DNA of 64,000 bases from Telluribacter sp035998675. Lineage in GTDB: Bacteria; Bacteroidota; Bacteroidia; Cytophagales; Spirosomataceae. A program made the position numbers and the translations under genes. This document shows, one piece after another, positions 43,604-52,539 of this stretch. Location of the stretch: positions 124,001-188,000 of the forward strand of contig NZ_DASYHI010000018.1 of the NCBI RefSeq assembly GCF_035998675.1. Reading direction: 5' to 3'. Position 1 is the first letter of the stretch. Each line of letters starts with the position of its first letter. The notes beneath the pieces were generated by a model. The model was given only the letters and a program-made list of their open reading frames with translations, did not search any database and was not told the DNA's origin.

Positions 43604-44728
43604 TCAGGCTTCGCTCAGGGTAGTAATGGTCATGGTCTGATTGTGCAGATCGCACTGGGTGTCGCGGTCAAAGGGGGCCAGCTCGCCGTAGGAGTAAAAG
43701 CCCGTAATGACCGGCCGGTTCAGGACTTCTGACACTACCTCCACCTCTTCCTCTACCATTTGCTTAAGTACCAGTTTTCGCCCTATGCAGCTGACCAGCA
43801 GTGCAAACTCAGGATGGTGGTTCAGCCCCTGGGCGGCTACTTTGGCGGCTTCTTCGGCACCGTTAATCAGGCGGTCGTTGTTGGCCTTCATGAGCTTTAC
43901 AAACGAGCCTTCGGGTATATCACCGGCAAACGTAAGACTCTTGTCGGTTTCGTTAATGGCCAGTATGGTACGTACAACGGGGGTCCGGTCTTCGCGGTCA
44001 CGCATGCTGAGCGGAAACAGCAGGCCCGAGGCCGGCAACCCTTTGGCTTCGTCGCCCAGGAAAGATTTGTACAGGTCCAGCGCCGGCTGACCGTCTATTT
44101 CAAACAGGATATTACCGGTTGAGCGCGTAACCTGCCGGTCCACGCCGAAGCTGTCCCAGCCACCCCGGGAGCTGTAGCCCACCGTCAGGGCGTCGCCGTA
44201 CAGGCCGATGGCCACCACTACCTCGCTGGTAAGGGTACCATCCGGCTCAATCACGCTGGTCTGCTGGAAGTTGGCTCCGTCACCGGCCAGTCCGCCGGTA
44301 ATAGTAACCGAAGAAGGCAGTACCTGGGTCATTCCTTTTACCAGGTCGGTGCCATTTACTTTCAGGCCGTCTGATATTACAAGTACGTGTTTGAGCGAGT
44401 CAAGAGGAAGTTGGGAAACCAGCTTTTTTCCGGCTTCGGTACTGTTGAAATCAACGGCGCTGAGATGAATTTTAGCGGCTTTGGCGGTGGTTTTGTCAAA
44501 CTGAATACCGGTTATTACCGCCGTACCATCCTTGACCGACTCGTTGGCTATTTCGCCGGAAGTAGAGCATCCACAAAAAACAGCACCTGGATAACTACTC
44601 TTTAACGCGTCCAGAATTGTTTCTTCCTGCAATAATTCCCGGTTTCCAAAAACAAGGATAAGATCCGGCGAAAATCCAAAATTTTGGGAAGAGTCGCTTC
44701 GGGTAGCTACGAATTGCTTAATTTTCAT
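43604..44728 (-). CDS. FIST-domain sensory protein
   Basis: This is a 374-residue cytosolic protein with the FIST N-terminal domain (GFSPDLILVFGNRELLQEE, GAVFCGCSTSGEIAN) and the FIST C-terminal domain (GLPASGLLFPLSMRDREDR, TPVVRTILAINE, and ALLVSCIGRKLVLKQ). FIST proteins bind small ligands; the NosP subgroup binds haem and senses nitric oxide and is often encoded with a histidine kinase. This one is first in an operon with two kinases and a receiver, so it probably supplies the input signal. Whether it binds haem or an amino acid cannot be told here. Confidence 0.9.
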   Translation of the reverse strand: MKIKQFVATRSDSSQNFGFSPDLILVFGNRELLQEETILDALKSSYPGAVFCGCSTSGEIANESVKDGTAVITGIQFDKTTAKAAKIHLSAVDFNSTEAGKKLVSQLPLDSLKHVLVISDGLKVNGTDLVKGMTQVLPSSVTITGGLAGDGANFQQTSVIEPDGTLTSEVVVAIGLYGDALTVGYSSRGGWDSFGVDRQVTRSTGNILFEIDGQPALDLYKSFLGDEAKGLPASGLLFPLSMRDREDRTPVVRTILAINETDKSLTFAGDIPEGSFVKLMKANNDRLINGAEEAAKVAAQGLNHHPEFALLVSCIGRKLVLKQMVEEEVEVVSEVLNRPVITGFYSYGELAPFDRDTQCDLHNQTMTITTLSEA

Positions 44729-44807
44729 AGTAATTTTGTGTATAGTGGTGATGAGAGTTTTCGATTTACAAGCAATAAAAGTGCCATTTTTAGCAACTAC
44801 ACCCTAT

Positions 44808-44815
44808 TATCTTTG
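44808..44815 (+). promoter_or_regulatory. Probable -7 element for ribD (TATCTTTG)
   Basis: TATCTTTG matches TAnnTTTG and lies 35 bp before the ribD ATG in the divergent spacer with the FIST gene. No clear TTTG -33 element was found. Confidence 0.5.
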
Positions 44816-44850
44816 AATAATCAGCCCTTTAAGGCAACTACTTCTTAACC

Positions 44851-45924
44851 ATGAACAATGAACAGCAGTACATGCAAAGAGCCTTGCAACTGGCGGAGTA
44901 CGGGCGCGGCAGCGTAAGCCCGAATCCGATGGTGGGTTGCGTGATTACCTGCCATGACCGGATTATCGGGGAAGGCTGGCACCGCCGCTACGGGCAGGCC
45001 CACGCCGAGGTAGAGGCCGTGCGCGATGCCCTGGCGCGGGGCAACGAACCGCTGCTTCCGCAGGCTACCGTTTACGTCACACTCGAGCCGTGTTCACACG
45101 TTGGCAAAACCCCTCCCTGTGCCGATTTGCTGGTTGAAAAAAAGGTAAAACGGGTGGTAGTCTGTAATGATGACCCGAATCCGCTGGTGGCGGGAAAAGG
45201 CTTACAACGATTACGAGAAGCGGGAATAGACGTACAAAGCGGACTGCTGGCGGAGCAGGGAAGGGAGCTGAATCGTCGTTTTTTTACCTTCTTTGAACAG
45301 AAACGGCCGTATGTTATCCTGAAATGGGCCGAGACCGCTGATGGCTTTATAGGCGGGACTGACCGGAAGCCGGTGGCCATCAGCGGGGAGTATTCGGGCG
45401 TGCGGGTACACCGCTGGCGCTCCGAAGAAGATGCCATTCTGGTGGGAGCCGCCACGGCGCTTGCTGACAACCCCCGCCTGAATGTGCGCCACTGGGCGGG
45501 TTATAACCCGGTCCGGATTGTACTGGACCGTCAACTGCGCCTGCCCGCTACCCTGCACTTATTTGACCAGTCGCAGCCCACTATCATTTACAACCATCTG
45601 CGGTCGACGCCCCCGGAAGCTTTCCCGGTGCGGTACCCGCAGGAGGGCGTTAATAAGGTAGCTTACGCCCAGTACCCGCCCGGCGGAGAAGAAATAAGTG
45701 AAATACTGACGGACCTGTACCACCGTAAAATTCAGTCGGTACTGGTGGAGGGAGGAGCCGCGGTACTTACGGCCTTTCTGGAAAGTGGGCTGTGGGATGA
45801 GATTCGTCGCTGCCAAAGTACCCTGCGCCTGGGCAATGGCGTAAAAGCCCCCGCTCCGCAGGGGGTACTTAGTGGTTCTGAAAAAGTACAGCAAGACCTC
45901 TGGACCTACTACCGCAACGCCTGA
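44851..45924 (+). CDS. ribD: Bifunctional riboflavin biosynthesis deaminase/reductase RibD
   Basis: This 357-residue protein performs two consecutive steps of riboflavin synthesis, deamination and reduction of the pyrimidine intermediate. The deaminase domain has the zinc site H51/E53 (HAEVEAV) and C81/C90 (EPCSHVGKTPPCAD). The reductase domain covers about residues 150-357 (RPYVILKWAETADGFIGG, then SVLVEGGAAVLTAFLE). No FMN riboswitch was found upstream. The gene converges with nagA and their coding ends overlap by 16 bp. Confidence 0.96.
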   Translation: MNNEQQYMQRALQLAEYGRGSVSPNPMVGCVITCHDRIIGEGWHRRYGQAHAEVEAVRDALARGNEPLLPQATVYVTLEPCSHVGKTPPCADLLVEKKVKRVVVCNDDPNPLVAGKGLQRLREAGIDVQSGLLAEQGRELNRRFFTFFEQKRPYVILKWAETADGFIGGTDRKPVAISGEYSGVRVHRWRSEEDAILVGAATALADNPRLNVRHWAGYNPVRIVLDRQLRLPATLHLFDQSQPTIIYNHLRSTPPEAFPVRYPQEGVNKVAYAQYPPGGEEISEILTDLYHRKIQSVLVEGGAAVLTAFLESGLWDEIRRCQSTLRLGNGVKAPAPQGVLSGSEKVQQDLWTYYRNA

Positions 45925-47057
45925 CGAACCCCGCCAACCCACACCTCCTGCACCCGAATAGCCTGGTCTAAAGCCAGCAGGTCGGCCCGGTAGCCGGGCC
46001 GGATATAGCCTAGCTGGTCAGCCATGTTCAGCTGACGGGCCGGGTAGGCCGTGGCCATCCGGAAAGCTTCGGCCGGGTCAATCCCTACCTGGTTAATACA
46101 GTTCCGGACGGCGTCCAGCAGGGTAATAGCCGACCCGGCCAGCCGCCCTTCGTCGTTGAGGAAGCGCTGGCCGTCGTAGTTAATATTAAATCCTTCGAAT
46201 TCAAACCGGGTACCGGTATAGTGGGCAAAAGTGGCGTCGGAGATTAAAAACAGCCGCTCACCTAGTAGTTTTTTGGCAATGCGCACCGCCGCATAGTCGC
46301 AGTGGTAGCCGTCTACTATAATACTGGCGTGAACATCGGTCCGGTCAAAAAGGGTACCTATGGCACCCGGTTCGCGACTTTCGAGCGGACGCATGGCGTT
46401 GTAGAGGTGAGTTGCCAAACCAAAACCTTTATCAAAGAAGTGGTTCAGTTCCCGGAAGGTAGCATTGGTATGACCGGCGGCAATAGCCCAGCCGCTGCTT
46501 TTGAGCAGTTTTAACAGGCTGTCGTCAAAGCATTCGGGGGCAATGGTCATTACCTTTACCGCTTTTTCTCCTTTCCGGATCAACTCTTCCAGTTCTTCCG
46601 CGGTTGGTGGCCGTACCATGTCTTCGCTGTGCGCGCCGCGTTTGGCCGGATTAATAAACGGCCCCTCCACGTGCAGCCCCGCCACTCCCGGCAGGCCCCG
46701 GGTCCAGTACTCTTCCACTACCTCAATGGCTTTCAGGATGCGCGCGCGGGACGTGGAGAACAGGGTGGGTACCAGGGTAGTAGTACCATCCTGCAGGTGA
46801 GTCTGGTGCATATTGGTCAGGGCCTCTACCGACAGGTCCCGGGTCAGGAAGCCGGTGCTGCCACCGTACAGTTGAAAGTCAACCAGGCCCGGCAGGAGCC
46901 ACGCTCCGGCCAGGTCGTGGGTGGGAAGGCTGTCCGGCAGTGCGTCAGCTGAGGTAACTGCTTTGATTAAACCATCCTTTATCCAAACCGCTGCTTTTTC
47001 CAGTACATCGTCGCCCGTAAAAACAAGGGCATTCAGTAGGGCTACTTCATTGTTCAT
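45909..47057 (-). CDS. nagA: N-acetylglucosamine-6-phosphate deacetylase
   Basis: This 382-residue amidohydrolase converts GlcNAc-6-P to glucosamine-6-P in amino-sugar recycling. Metal ligands are visible in GLHVEGPFINPAKRGAH (Glu of the family motif), AAGHTNATF and GLATHLYNAM. The catalytic Asp lies in LFLISDATF. The segment SIIVDGYHCDYAAVRIAKK is also typical. The start overlaps the aroE stop by 4 bp (ATGA). This pairing with aroE is not functional and reflects operon packing. Confidence 0.95.
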   Translation of the reverse strand: MNNEVALLNALVFTGDDVLEKAAVWIKDGLIKAVTSADALPDSLPTHDLAGAWLLPGLVDFQLYGGSTGFLTRDLSVEALTNMHQTHLQDGTTTLVPTLFSTSRARILKAIEVVEEYWTRGLPGVAGLHVEGPFINPAKRGAHSEDMVRPPTAEELEELIRKGEKAVKVMTIAPECFDDSLLKLLKSSGWAIAAGHTNATFRELNHFFDKGFGLATHLYNAMRPLESREPGAIGTLFDRTDVHASIIVDGYHCDYAAVRIAKKLLGERLFLISDATFAHYTGTRFEFEGFNINYDGQRFLNDEGRLAGSAITLLDAVRNCINQVGIDPAEAFRMATAYPARQLNMADQLGYIRPGYRADLLALDQAIRVQEVWVGGVRQALR

Positions 47058-47818
47058 AGGTCGTCTTCGGAGTTCCAGATTTCCCAGGCCTTTTCGGCCT
47101 GCAGGTGCAGCATTTTCAAACCACTGTGGTTCGCTGCGCCCCGCTCGGCGCCCTTTTTCAGGAAGAGCGTTTCCAGCGGATTATATACCAAATCATATAG
47201 CAGGTGGTGGCGGGTAAGCAACGCGTAGGGAATGGGCGGTGCTACCTCTGTTTTTGGGTACATCCCCAGGGGAGTTGTATTGATTATTAATCGGTTTGCT
47301 ATCATTACATCGTCGGTAAGCTCTTCGTAGGACAAGGCTCCCTCCGTCGCCTGGCGCGAAACCAGGGTAAAGGGTATCCTCAGGTCTTCCAGGGCTGTCA
47401 TAACGGCCCGGGCAGCACCGCCGTTTCCCAGTACCAACGCCCGCAGGTCCGGGTCGGTTTCGGCCCGGTGGTCCAGCCATTCGGCCAGCGATTCCATAAA
47501 TCCGTAGTAGTCGGTATTGAATCCTTTGGTAGAACCGTCAGGGTATACTTTGATGGTGTTTACCGCGCCAATACGCCGGGCCGAGGCATCGTCCAGGTCA
47601 TTAAGAAGCGGCAAAACGGCCTGCTTATGCGGAATAGTTACATTGAGGCCACACAACCCAGGCGTAGTAGCGAGCAGGGCGGGCAAGGCTTCAACGGATT
47701 CTATTTCGAACAAGTCGTACTGACAGTCTTTGATACCTTCTTTTTCAAACTTGGCCGAGAAGTAGTTTTTGGAAAATGAATGGGTCAGGGGATAACCAAT
47801 CAGACCGTATTGCTTCAT
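47054..47818 (-). CDS. aroE: Shikimate dehydrogenase
   Basis: This 254-residue enzyme performs the NADPH-dependent reduction of 3-dehydroshikimate to shikimate. The substrate-binding motif YGLIGYPLTHSFSKNYF is at the N-terminus, with the catalytic Lys in LNVTIPHKQAVLPLL and the cofactor glycine-rich loop VLGNGGAARAVM. The conserved tail FLKKGAERGAANHSGLKML follows. It is slightly short for the family but has all motifs. It is the first gene of a coupled aroE-nagA pair. Confidence 0.95.
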   Translation of the reverse strand: MKQYGLIGYPLTHSFSKNYFSAKFEKEGIKDCQYDLFEIESVEALPALLATTPGLCGLNVTIPHKQAVLPLLNDLDDASARRIGAVNTIKVYPDGSTKGFNTDYYGFMESLAEWLDHRAETDPDLRALVLGNGGAARAVMTALEDLRIPFTLVSRQATEGALSYEELTDDVMIANRLIINTTPLGMYPKTEVAPPIPYALLTRHHLLYDLVYNPLETLFLKKGAERGAANHSGLKMLHLQAEKAWEIWNSEDDL

Positions 47819-47885
47819 GTTAGTTCTGGATTTACGCAGGGGAGGGAATTACTATAAACGGTTTTGGACCCGAAATATACAAAAA

Positions 47886-47916
47886 ATCCAAACCCCACCG
47901 GTGGCGGGGTTTGGAT
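47886..47916 (-). terminator. Rho-independent terminator after the DedA gene
   Basis: An 11-bp perfect stem, atccaaacccc (47886-47896) with ggggtttggat (47906-47916), is followed on the minus strand by a T-run (from aaaaaa at 47881-47886). It lies 20 bp after the DedA stop. Confidence 0.75.
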
Positions 47917-47936
47917 AGGGAATAATGCCCAGGTGA

Positions 47937-48599
47937 TTATACTACTTTGGGGCTTACTAACCGGCTCTTTACAAACTGCCAGACGATAGGAAGCACTGAG
48001 ATAAAAATAATACCTAAAACAACCTTCTCGAAGTTATCACGTATGAAAGGTATACTGCCCAGGAAGTACCCGGCCAGGGTTAATCCTACTACCCAGAGAA
48101 GGGCACCTACCACATTGTAAGTCAGAAAAATCCGGTAGTTCATTCGGCCAACTCCGCCTACAAAAGGTGCCAGCGTACGGACAATGGGTACAAAGCGGGC
48201 TATCACGATGGTTACAGCACCATATTTGTCATAAAAGCCCTGGGTTTTCTCGATGTGCTCCGGTTGCACGAAGTTCTTGCCGAATATTTTGACTCTGAGC
48301 GCTTTGATACCAAAGTATTTGCCAATCAGATAGTTACAGGTATCCCCCAGAATAGCAGCTATCAGCAAAAGGACAATGACAGCCCACACGTTCAGGGATT
48401 CGGGATATTGCGCTGCCAGCATACCGGCGGCAAAAAGCAAGGAATCTCCGGGCAGAAAGGGCATGAATACAACCCCGGTCTCCACAAAAATGATCAGAAA
48501 AAGGATAATGTACGTTATTGCTCCATAATCCTGAATAATTTGTCCCAGATGCTTGTCCAGGTGCAGGAAGAAATCTAATGCTTGGCTGATAATCTCCAT
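47937..48599 (-). CDS. DedA family membrane protein
   Basis: This 220-residue inner-membrane protein has four to five hydrophobic segments. It shows the DedA/SNARE-associated signature: ETGVVFMPFLPGDSLLFAAG, a conserved FGKNFVQPEHIEK stretch after the YLIGKYFGIKAL motif, and RFVPIVRTLAPFVGGVG. DedA proteins recycle undecaprenyl phosphate or move phospholipids, and a homologue supports membrane-potential homeostasis in E. coli. It has its own terminator and stands between aroE and the comA-like gene. Confidence 0.92.
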   Translation of the reverse strand: MEIISQALDFFLHLDKHLGQIIQDYGAITYIILFLIIFVETGVVFMPFLPGDSLLFAAGMLAAQYPESLNVWAVIVLLLIAAILGDTCNYLIGKYFGIKALRVKIFGKNFVQPEHIEKTQGFYDKYGAVTIVIARFVPIVRTLAPFVGGVGRMNYRIFLTYNVVGALLWVVGLTLAGYFLGSIPFIRDNFEKVVLGIIFISVLPIVWQFVKSRLVSPKVV

Positions 48600-48717
48600 T
48601 GTTTTTTTGTTTACGGCTACAATTCGCAGTCCGGATAAGTTAGAGTTTAGTTAATTGAACCATACTGGTACTTCTTAACGAATCGGGAGGGTTATGCACT
48701 AAACTACGGATCGGTAT

Positions 48718-49515
48718 CTATTTGTTAGCGGGAATCTTCCACTTTTGCCGGGTTTTTTGATTCAGAAAGTGATTGAACGTATCACCCCGCAGTCCTAACC
48801 GGATGGTTTCCAGGGGGATAATTTCGTGAGGAGCGATGTTTCCCAGGTTGACGTCGGTGCCCAGTAATTTTACAAACCACACCTGCTGCTCTTTCTGAGG
48901 AGCTTCCCACAGGATTTTCTCAAAAGGTATCTGGGTCAGAATTTCTTCTACCAGTCCCTGACGTACCTCTCCGCTGGACCGGAACAAACCGACGGTTCCG
49001 GCTTCGCGGGCTTCCCCGATTACTTTCCAGGCCCCGGCTTCAAGTTCGGCCTTCATCAGTTGAATCCACTTGTAAGGCGGGATAATCTTCTCTTCATCCT
49101 TTGATCCTACTTCTGACAAAACGGTAACCTGCTTGGCCAGCGTACTTATATATTCACATTTTACATCCTGAGGCATTTCCAGCGAACCATCCGATACCTC
49201 CGCGTGCTGCAGACCGTACTTGTCGAGCAGGCGACGGTAGTCATCAAACTGATTCCGGACGATAAAGGCTTCAAATAGCGTACCACCAAAATAAACCGGC
49301 ACATTGGCCGAACGGTATACAGCCAGTTTTTCGGACAGATTGGGCGTAACAAATGACGTAGCCCAACCCAGCTTAACTATATCAATATAGGTAGTGGCTA
49401 CCGACAGCATGTCCTCTACTTCGCGTATGCTGAGGCCCTTGTCCATAACCATAGTAATACCTTTGTCGCGGGGCTGTACTGAGCGGTCAGGTACCTGTGA
49501 TAGTTTAAAATTCAT
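48718..49515 (-). CDS. Phosphosulfolactate synthase-like protein (ComA family)
   Basis: This is a 265-residue TIM-barrel enzyme from the ATG at 49515; a TTG at 49530 is the alternative start. Family hallmarks are the N-terminal GITMVMDKGLS, the active-site Lys in IDIVKLGWATS, the phrase VYFGGTLFEAFIV, and YGLQHAEVSDGSLEMP. In archaea ComA adds sulfite to phosphoenolpyruvate to give phosphosulfolactate, the first step to coenzyme M. Bacteroidota do not make methane, and the partners ComB and ComC are absent nearby, so its product here is unknown. Sulfolactate or sulfonolipid chemistry is a possibility but unproven. Confidence 0.85.
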   Translation of the reverse strand: MNFKLSQVPDRSVQPRDKGITMVMDKGLSIREVEDMLSVATTYIDIVKLGWATSFVTPNLSEKLAVYRSANVPVYFGGTLFEAFIVRNQFDDYRRLLDKYGLQHAEVSDGSLEMPQDVKCEYISTLAKQVTVLSEVGSKDEEKIIPPYKWIQLMKAELEAGAWKVIGEAREAGTVGLFRSSGEVRQGLVEEILTQIPFEKILWEAPQKEQQVWFVKLLGTDVNLGNIAPHEIIPLETIRLGLRGDTFNHFLNQKTRQKWKIPANK

Positions 49516-49688
49516 ATAGTAGGACGACAAAAGAGAGTATCAAAAATCGCCCAAAGGTAGTGATTACCTTTAATACGTAACAATAAAATACAGGGAATAC
49601 ACCAACATAGCTTGCAAATTCTGTGTATTTTACTATTTTTATAAAAAAGAACCACCCAGCCCACTAGTACTTAAAAGCACACTGAAAT

Positions 49689-50144
49689 ATGAGTGATATA
49701 GCCGAAATGAACCCCCGCCTCCAGTTTTTGCGTACCCAAATCGGGAATGATATGAGCAGGAGCATTTCGCCGGTTGGGCGCTGGCTCAACGGAACCCTGC
49801 GGGAGGCCCGCTACGGAGCCCTGAGTGTCGAGTTTGAGATTAAAGAATATATGACCAATCCTATGGGAATTTTGCACGGGGGAGCCGCCGCCGCCATGAT
49901 GGATGATGTAGTAGGTACCATGGTTTTTGCCCTGGGGCGGGAGTTTGCCTATACCTCCGTCAATCTTAACTGCGACTTCCTGAACCCGGCCCGCCTGGGC
50001 GAAACTATAACGGCCCATTCCAGGGTAATCCGGGCGGGCAGGAACATAGTCCACTGCGAATGTGAAATCCTGAACGGGGAGGGGCGTATAGTTGCCAAGT
50101 GTACTTCCAACCTGATTCAGACGGGACTACGACTGCCGGATTGA
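49689..50144 (+). CDS. PaaI-type hotdog thioesterase
   Basis: This is a 151-residue single hotdog domain. The family signature ILHGGAAAAMMDDVVGTM holds the catalytic Asp within the central helix, and the strands TSVNLNCDFLNPARLGETIT and VHCECEILNGEGRIVAK complete the fold. It should hydrolyse acyl-CoA or aryl-CoA thioesters as a tetramer in the cytosol. The substrate is not predictable. It converges with the creatininase-family gene, 44 bp apart, and stands alone on its strand. Confidence 0.88.
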   Translation: MSDIAEMNPRLQFLRTQIGNDMSRSISPVGRWLNGTLREARYGALSVEFEIKEYMTNPMGILHGGAAAAMMDDVVGTMVFALGREFAYTSVNLNCDFLNPARLGETITAHSRVIRAGRNIVHCECEILNGEGRIVAKCTSNLIQTGLRLPD

Positions 50145-50188
50145 TTTTTACTCACCAGCCTGCGGTGACCCCTGCGCCACCGGGGTAG

Positions 50189-50950
50189 TTACTCGTACAT
50201 ATCCCTGGTGTCGGCCTGGGCGAGTTCTACCAGAAAGCCCCCAATCTTTTGGGTGACATCCTCAAAGTACTTCCTGCCTTTTTCGGCGGTAGCTTTGTGG
50301 GGGAGGCCTACGCCGGTGTCGGCCGTTACCTGGGTCCATTTTCTTTCGGCCCAGGCCCAGCCTTCCCGCAGAGCGGTCACTTTGAATTTTTTTGCGCTGC
50401 CATCGCCGGCTTCTTCCAGCGGAAGTACCAGGTCGGGGCGTAGGTACAGCAGCAAACTGGTCTCCATTTCGTCGGCGTGGTCACCGGCTTCTTCAAAGTA
50501 CTGTTTCTTGTCCAGTACCTGAAACCACGAGCAGGTACAGATAAACATTTGTGGGTAGCGTACCCCCAGCTCCCGAATCATGGTTTTGAAGTCGTTGCCG
50601 CCGTGGCTGTTCAGCAGGAGCAGCTTATGTATACCCTGCCGGTCCAGTACTTCTATGATATCTCTGAGTATGGCCAGCTGCGTGCTGGGGTGCAGGTTCA
50701 TATCCAGCAGGATGTCGGTTTGCCCGGTATTGACCCCAAAAGGAATGGTGGGTAGTACCACTACTTTTGCCCCCTGCTCCCACGCCACCCGCGCCGACTC
50801 GGCCGCTATGTGGTCCGCTTCAATGACATCGGTCGCGTAGGGGAGGTGGTAGTTGTGGGCTTCGGTTGCGCCCCAGGGCAGCACGGCTACTTCAATCGTG
50901 GCTTCTTTCAGGGCTTTCCAGTTGGTTTCGGCAAGTAGGTAAGGACGCAT
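50189..50950 (-). CDS. Creatininase family amidohydrolase
   Basis: This is a 253-residue metal-dependent amidohydrolase from the ATG at 50950. A frame reaching 51067 adds an unsupported segment. The motif VAVLPWGATEAHNYHLPY has the conserved Glu and His metal ligands, the internal LLLLNSHGGNDF is present, and the second metal site is in GDHADEMETSLLLYL. The family includes creatininase and mycofactocin or riboflavin-related (ArfB-like) hydrolases, so the substrate is unknown. It is divergent from the ceramidase-like gene. Confidence 0.9.
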   Translation of the reverse strand: MRPYLLAETNWKALKEATIEVAVLPWGATEAHNYHLPYATDVIEADHIAAESARVAWEQGAKVVVLPTIPFGVNTGQTDILLDMNLHPSTQLAILRDIIEVLDRQGIHKLLLLNSHGGNDFKTMIRELGVRYPQMFICTCSWFQVLDKKQYFEEAGDHADEMETSLLLYLRPDLVLPLEEAGDGSAKKFKVTALREGWAWAERKWTQVTADTGVGLPHKATAEKGRKYFEDVTQKIGGFLVELAQADTRDMYE

Positions 50951-51142
50951 ACAAGTACTTTGGTTTGGTATAAAAGCTGCAACAGCCCCTATTTTAACAC
51001 TTTTTAAGGAGGCTATTCTGCAAGCGGCCGCCTGCGAAAGGCCAAGGCGGTCCTGGGCACCCGGCAAGATTTAGGCGATGGAAGCGTAGAAAGGGATAAT
51101 TTTCCGCTTTCTTTGACACATTAATTATCCTGAATCTCCTCC

Positions 51143-52495
51143 ATGAAATTTTTGAGAATCTTGCTTAGAATCCTCGCCGGGTTAGGGCTCGTACTAATTA
51201 TTGTTCTCCTGTTTCTGGTTACGGTGGTTGACCAGTCGCACTACCAGGACCAGAGCTTTTACCAGCAGTGGAAACAAAATATAAATCAGGTAAAAATAAG
51301 TGCAGCGGATACGGCAGGACCCCTACAGGTAGGCTGGGCCCGGATAAATATTACCCCCTCAACTCCCACCCCCATGGCGGGCTATGGCAATCGCTGGGGC
51401 AAAGCCTACGAAAGTGTGCATGATTCCGTCTACGTCCGGGCCATTGTTCTGGACAACGGTACCAGCCGGGCGGCCCTAATCACGGCTGATTTGCTGATTA
51501 TTCCCCCAACCGTTACGGAGCGGCTTAAGTGGAAGCTTAAGGCTATTAACTTTTCCTTCGACCAGGTATATCTGGGAGCTACCCATAGCCACAACAGCAT
51601 CGGGGGCTGGGGCAATACCATTACGGGCGAATTATTCGCGGGGGATTTTGATCCCAATGCGGTGGAGCAAATCGCGCAGGCTATGTTTCTGGCGATTACC
51701 CGGGCGCGGGACGCGCAGGCCCCGGCCACTATGACCTACCGGGAAACCGTTGATTCCGTCAATGTCCGGAACCGGCTGGTCGGGGAGGAAGGTACCGTTG
51801 ACCCGGAGGTGCGTACCCTGCAGTTTACGACCCGCGAAGGTAAAAAAGCCCTGCTGACTTCCTACTCGGCTCACTCCACCCTGTTGGGTTCAAAAGTTAT
51901 GGCGCTCTCCCGCGACTATCCCGGCCTGCTGGTTGACTCGCTGGAGCGCAGTGCCGCCAGTTTTGCCATGTACATGGCCGGTGCCGTAGGTAGTATGGGA
52001 CCTGTGGAGCGGGGCAAGGATGATTTTGAGGAAATGGTCAATCAGGCGGCGGGCGTGCAACGATCGGTTCTGTCGTCCGGGGCTATCGAAGAGGTCCAGG
52101 CGGGTTCGTTGATCCAGTCGCTGACGCTGGCCTTGCCCCTGCGGGAACCCAAGCCCCGCCTGACCCGGATTTTTGCGCTACGGCCGTGGGTATTCCGCTG
52201 GGCCTTTGGCGATTATCCCGTTTACGTCAAGGCGCTCAGAATTGGAAACGTACTGATGGTGGGGCTACCCTGCGATTTTTCGGGAGAACTTATGGCCGAC
52301 CTGGACGCCTACGCTAAAAAGCAGGGGCTGAATCTGATGGTCACCAGCTTTAATGGGGGGTACATTGGCTACATCACCCACGACAGGTACTTTGAACGGG
52401 ATACGTACGAAACTATCACCATGAACTGGTACGGTCCCTACAACGGAGCTTACTTTCAGGAAGTTGTTCGGGATATTGTGGATAAAATGAAGTAG
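51143..52495 (+). CDS. Neutral/alkaline non-lysosomal ceramidase-like protein
   Basis: This 450-residue protein has an N-terminal transmembrane or signal segment (LGLVLIIVLLFLVTVVD). The ceramidase N-terminal domain is recognised by VGWARINITPSTPTPMAGYGNR, the metal-ligand motif YLGATHSHNSIGGWG, and SYSAHSTLLGSK. It is shorter than eukaryotic ceramidases (~700 residues) and lacks their C-terminal Ig-like domain. Sphingolipid degradation is the family expectation. Many Bacteroidota make sphingolipids, so the enzyme may remodel them or release sugars from another conjugate. An oxidoreductase gene follows 45 bp downstream on the same strand. Confidence 0.82.
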   Translation: MKFLRILLRILAGLGLVLIIVLLFLVTVVDQSHYQDQSFYQQWKQNINQVKISAADTAGPLQVGWARINITPSTPTPMAGYGNRWGKAYESVHDSVYVRAIVLDNGTSRAALITADLLIIPPTVTERLKWKLKAINFSFDQVYLGATHSHNSIGGWGNTITGELFAGDFDPNAVEQIAQAMFLAITRARDAQAPATMTYRETVDSVNVRNRLVGEEGTVDPEVRTLQFTTREGKKALLTSYSAHSTLLGSKVMALSRDYPGLLVDSLERSAASFAMYMAGAVGSMGPVERGKDDFEEMVNQAAGVQRSVLSSGAIEEVQAGSLIQSLTLALPLREPKPRLTRIFALRPWVFRWAFGDYPVYVKALRIGNVLMVGLPCDFSGELMADLDAYAKKQGLNLMVTSFNGGYIGYITHDRYFERDTYETITMNWYGPYNGAYFQEVVRDIVDKMK

Positions 52496-52539
52496 TAGTT
52501 GTTAGCGTATTGGGTACTTTATACTATAAAAATAAAACT

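Noticed and set aside
44729..44850. FMN riboswitch before ribD
   Set aside because: The spacer is only 122 bp, is shared with a divergent gene, and lacks the multi-helix conserved core.
50951..51067. Upstream extension of the creatininase frame
   Set aside because: The 39 extra residues have no family match and the ATG at 50950 gives the expected N-terminus.
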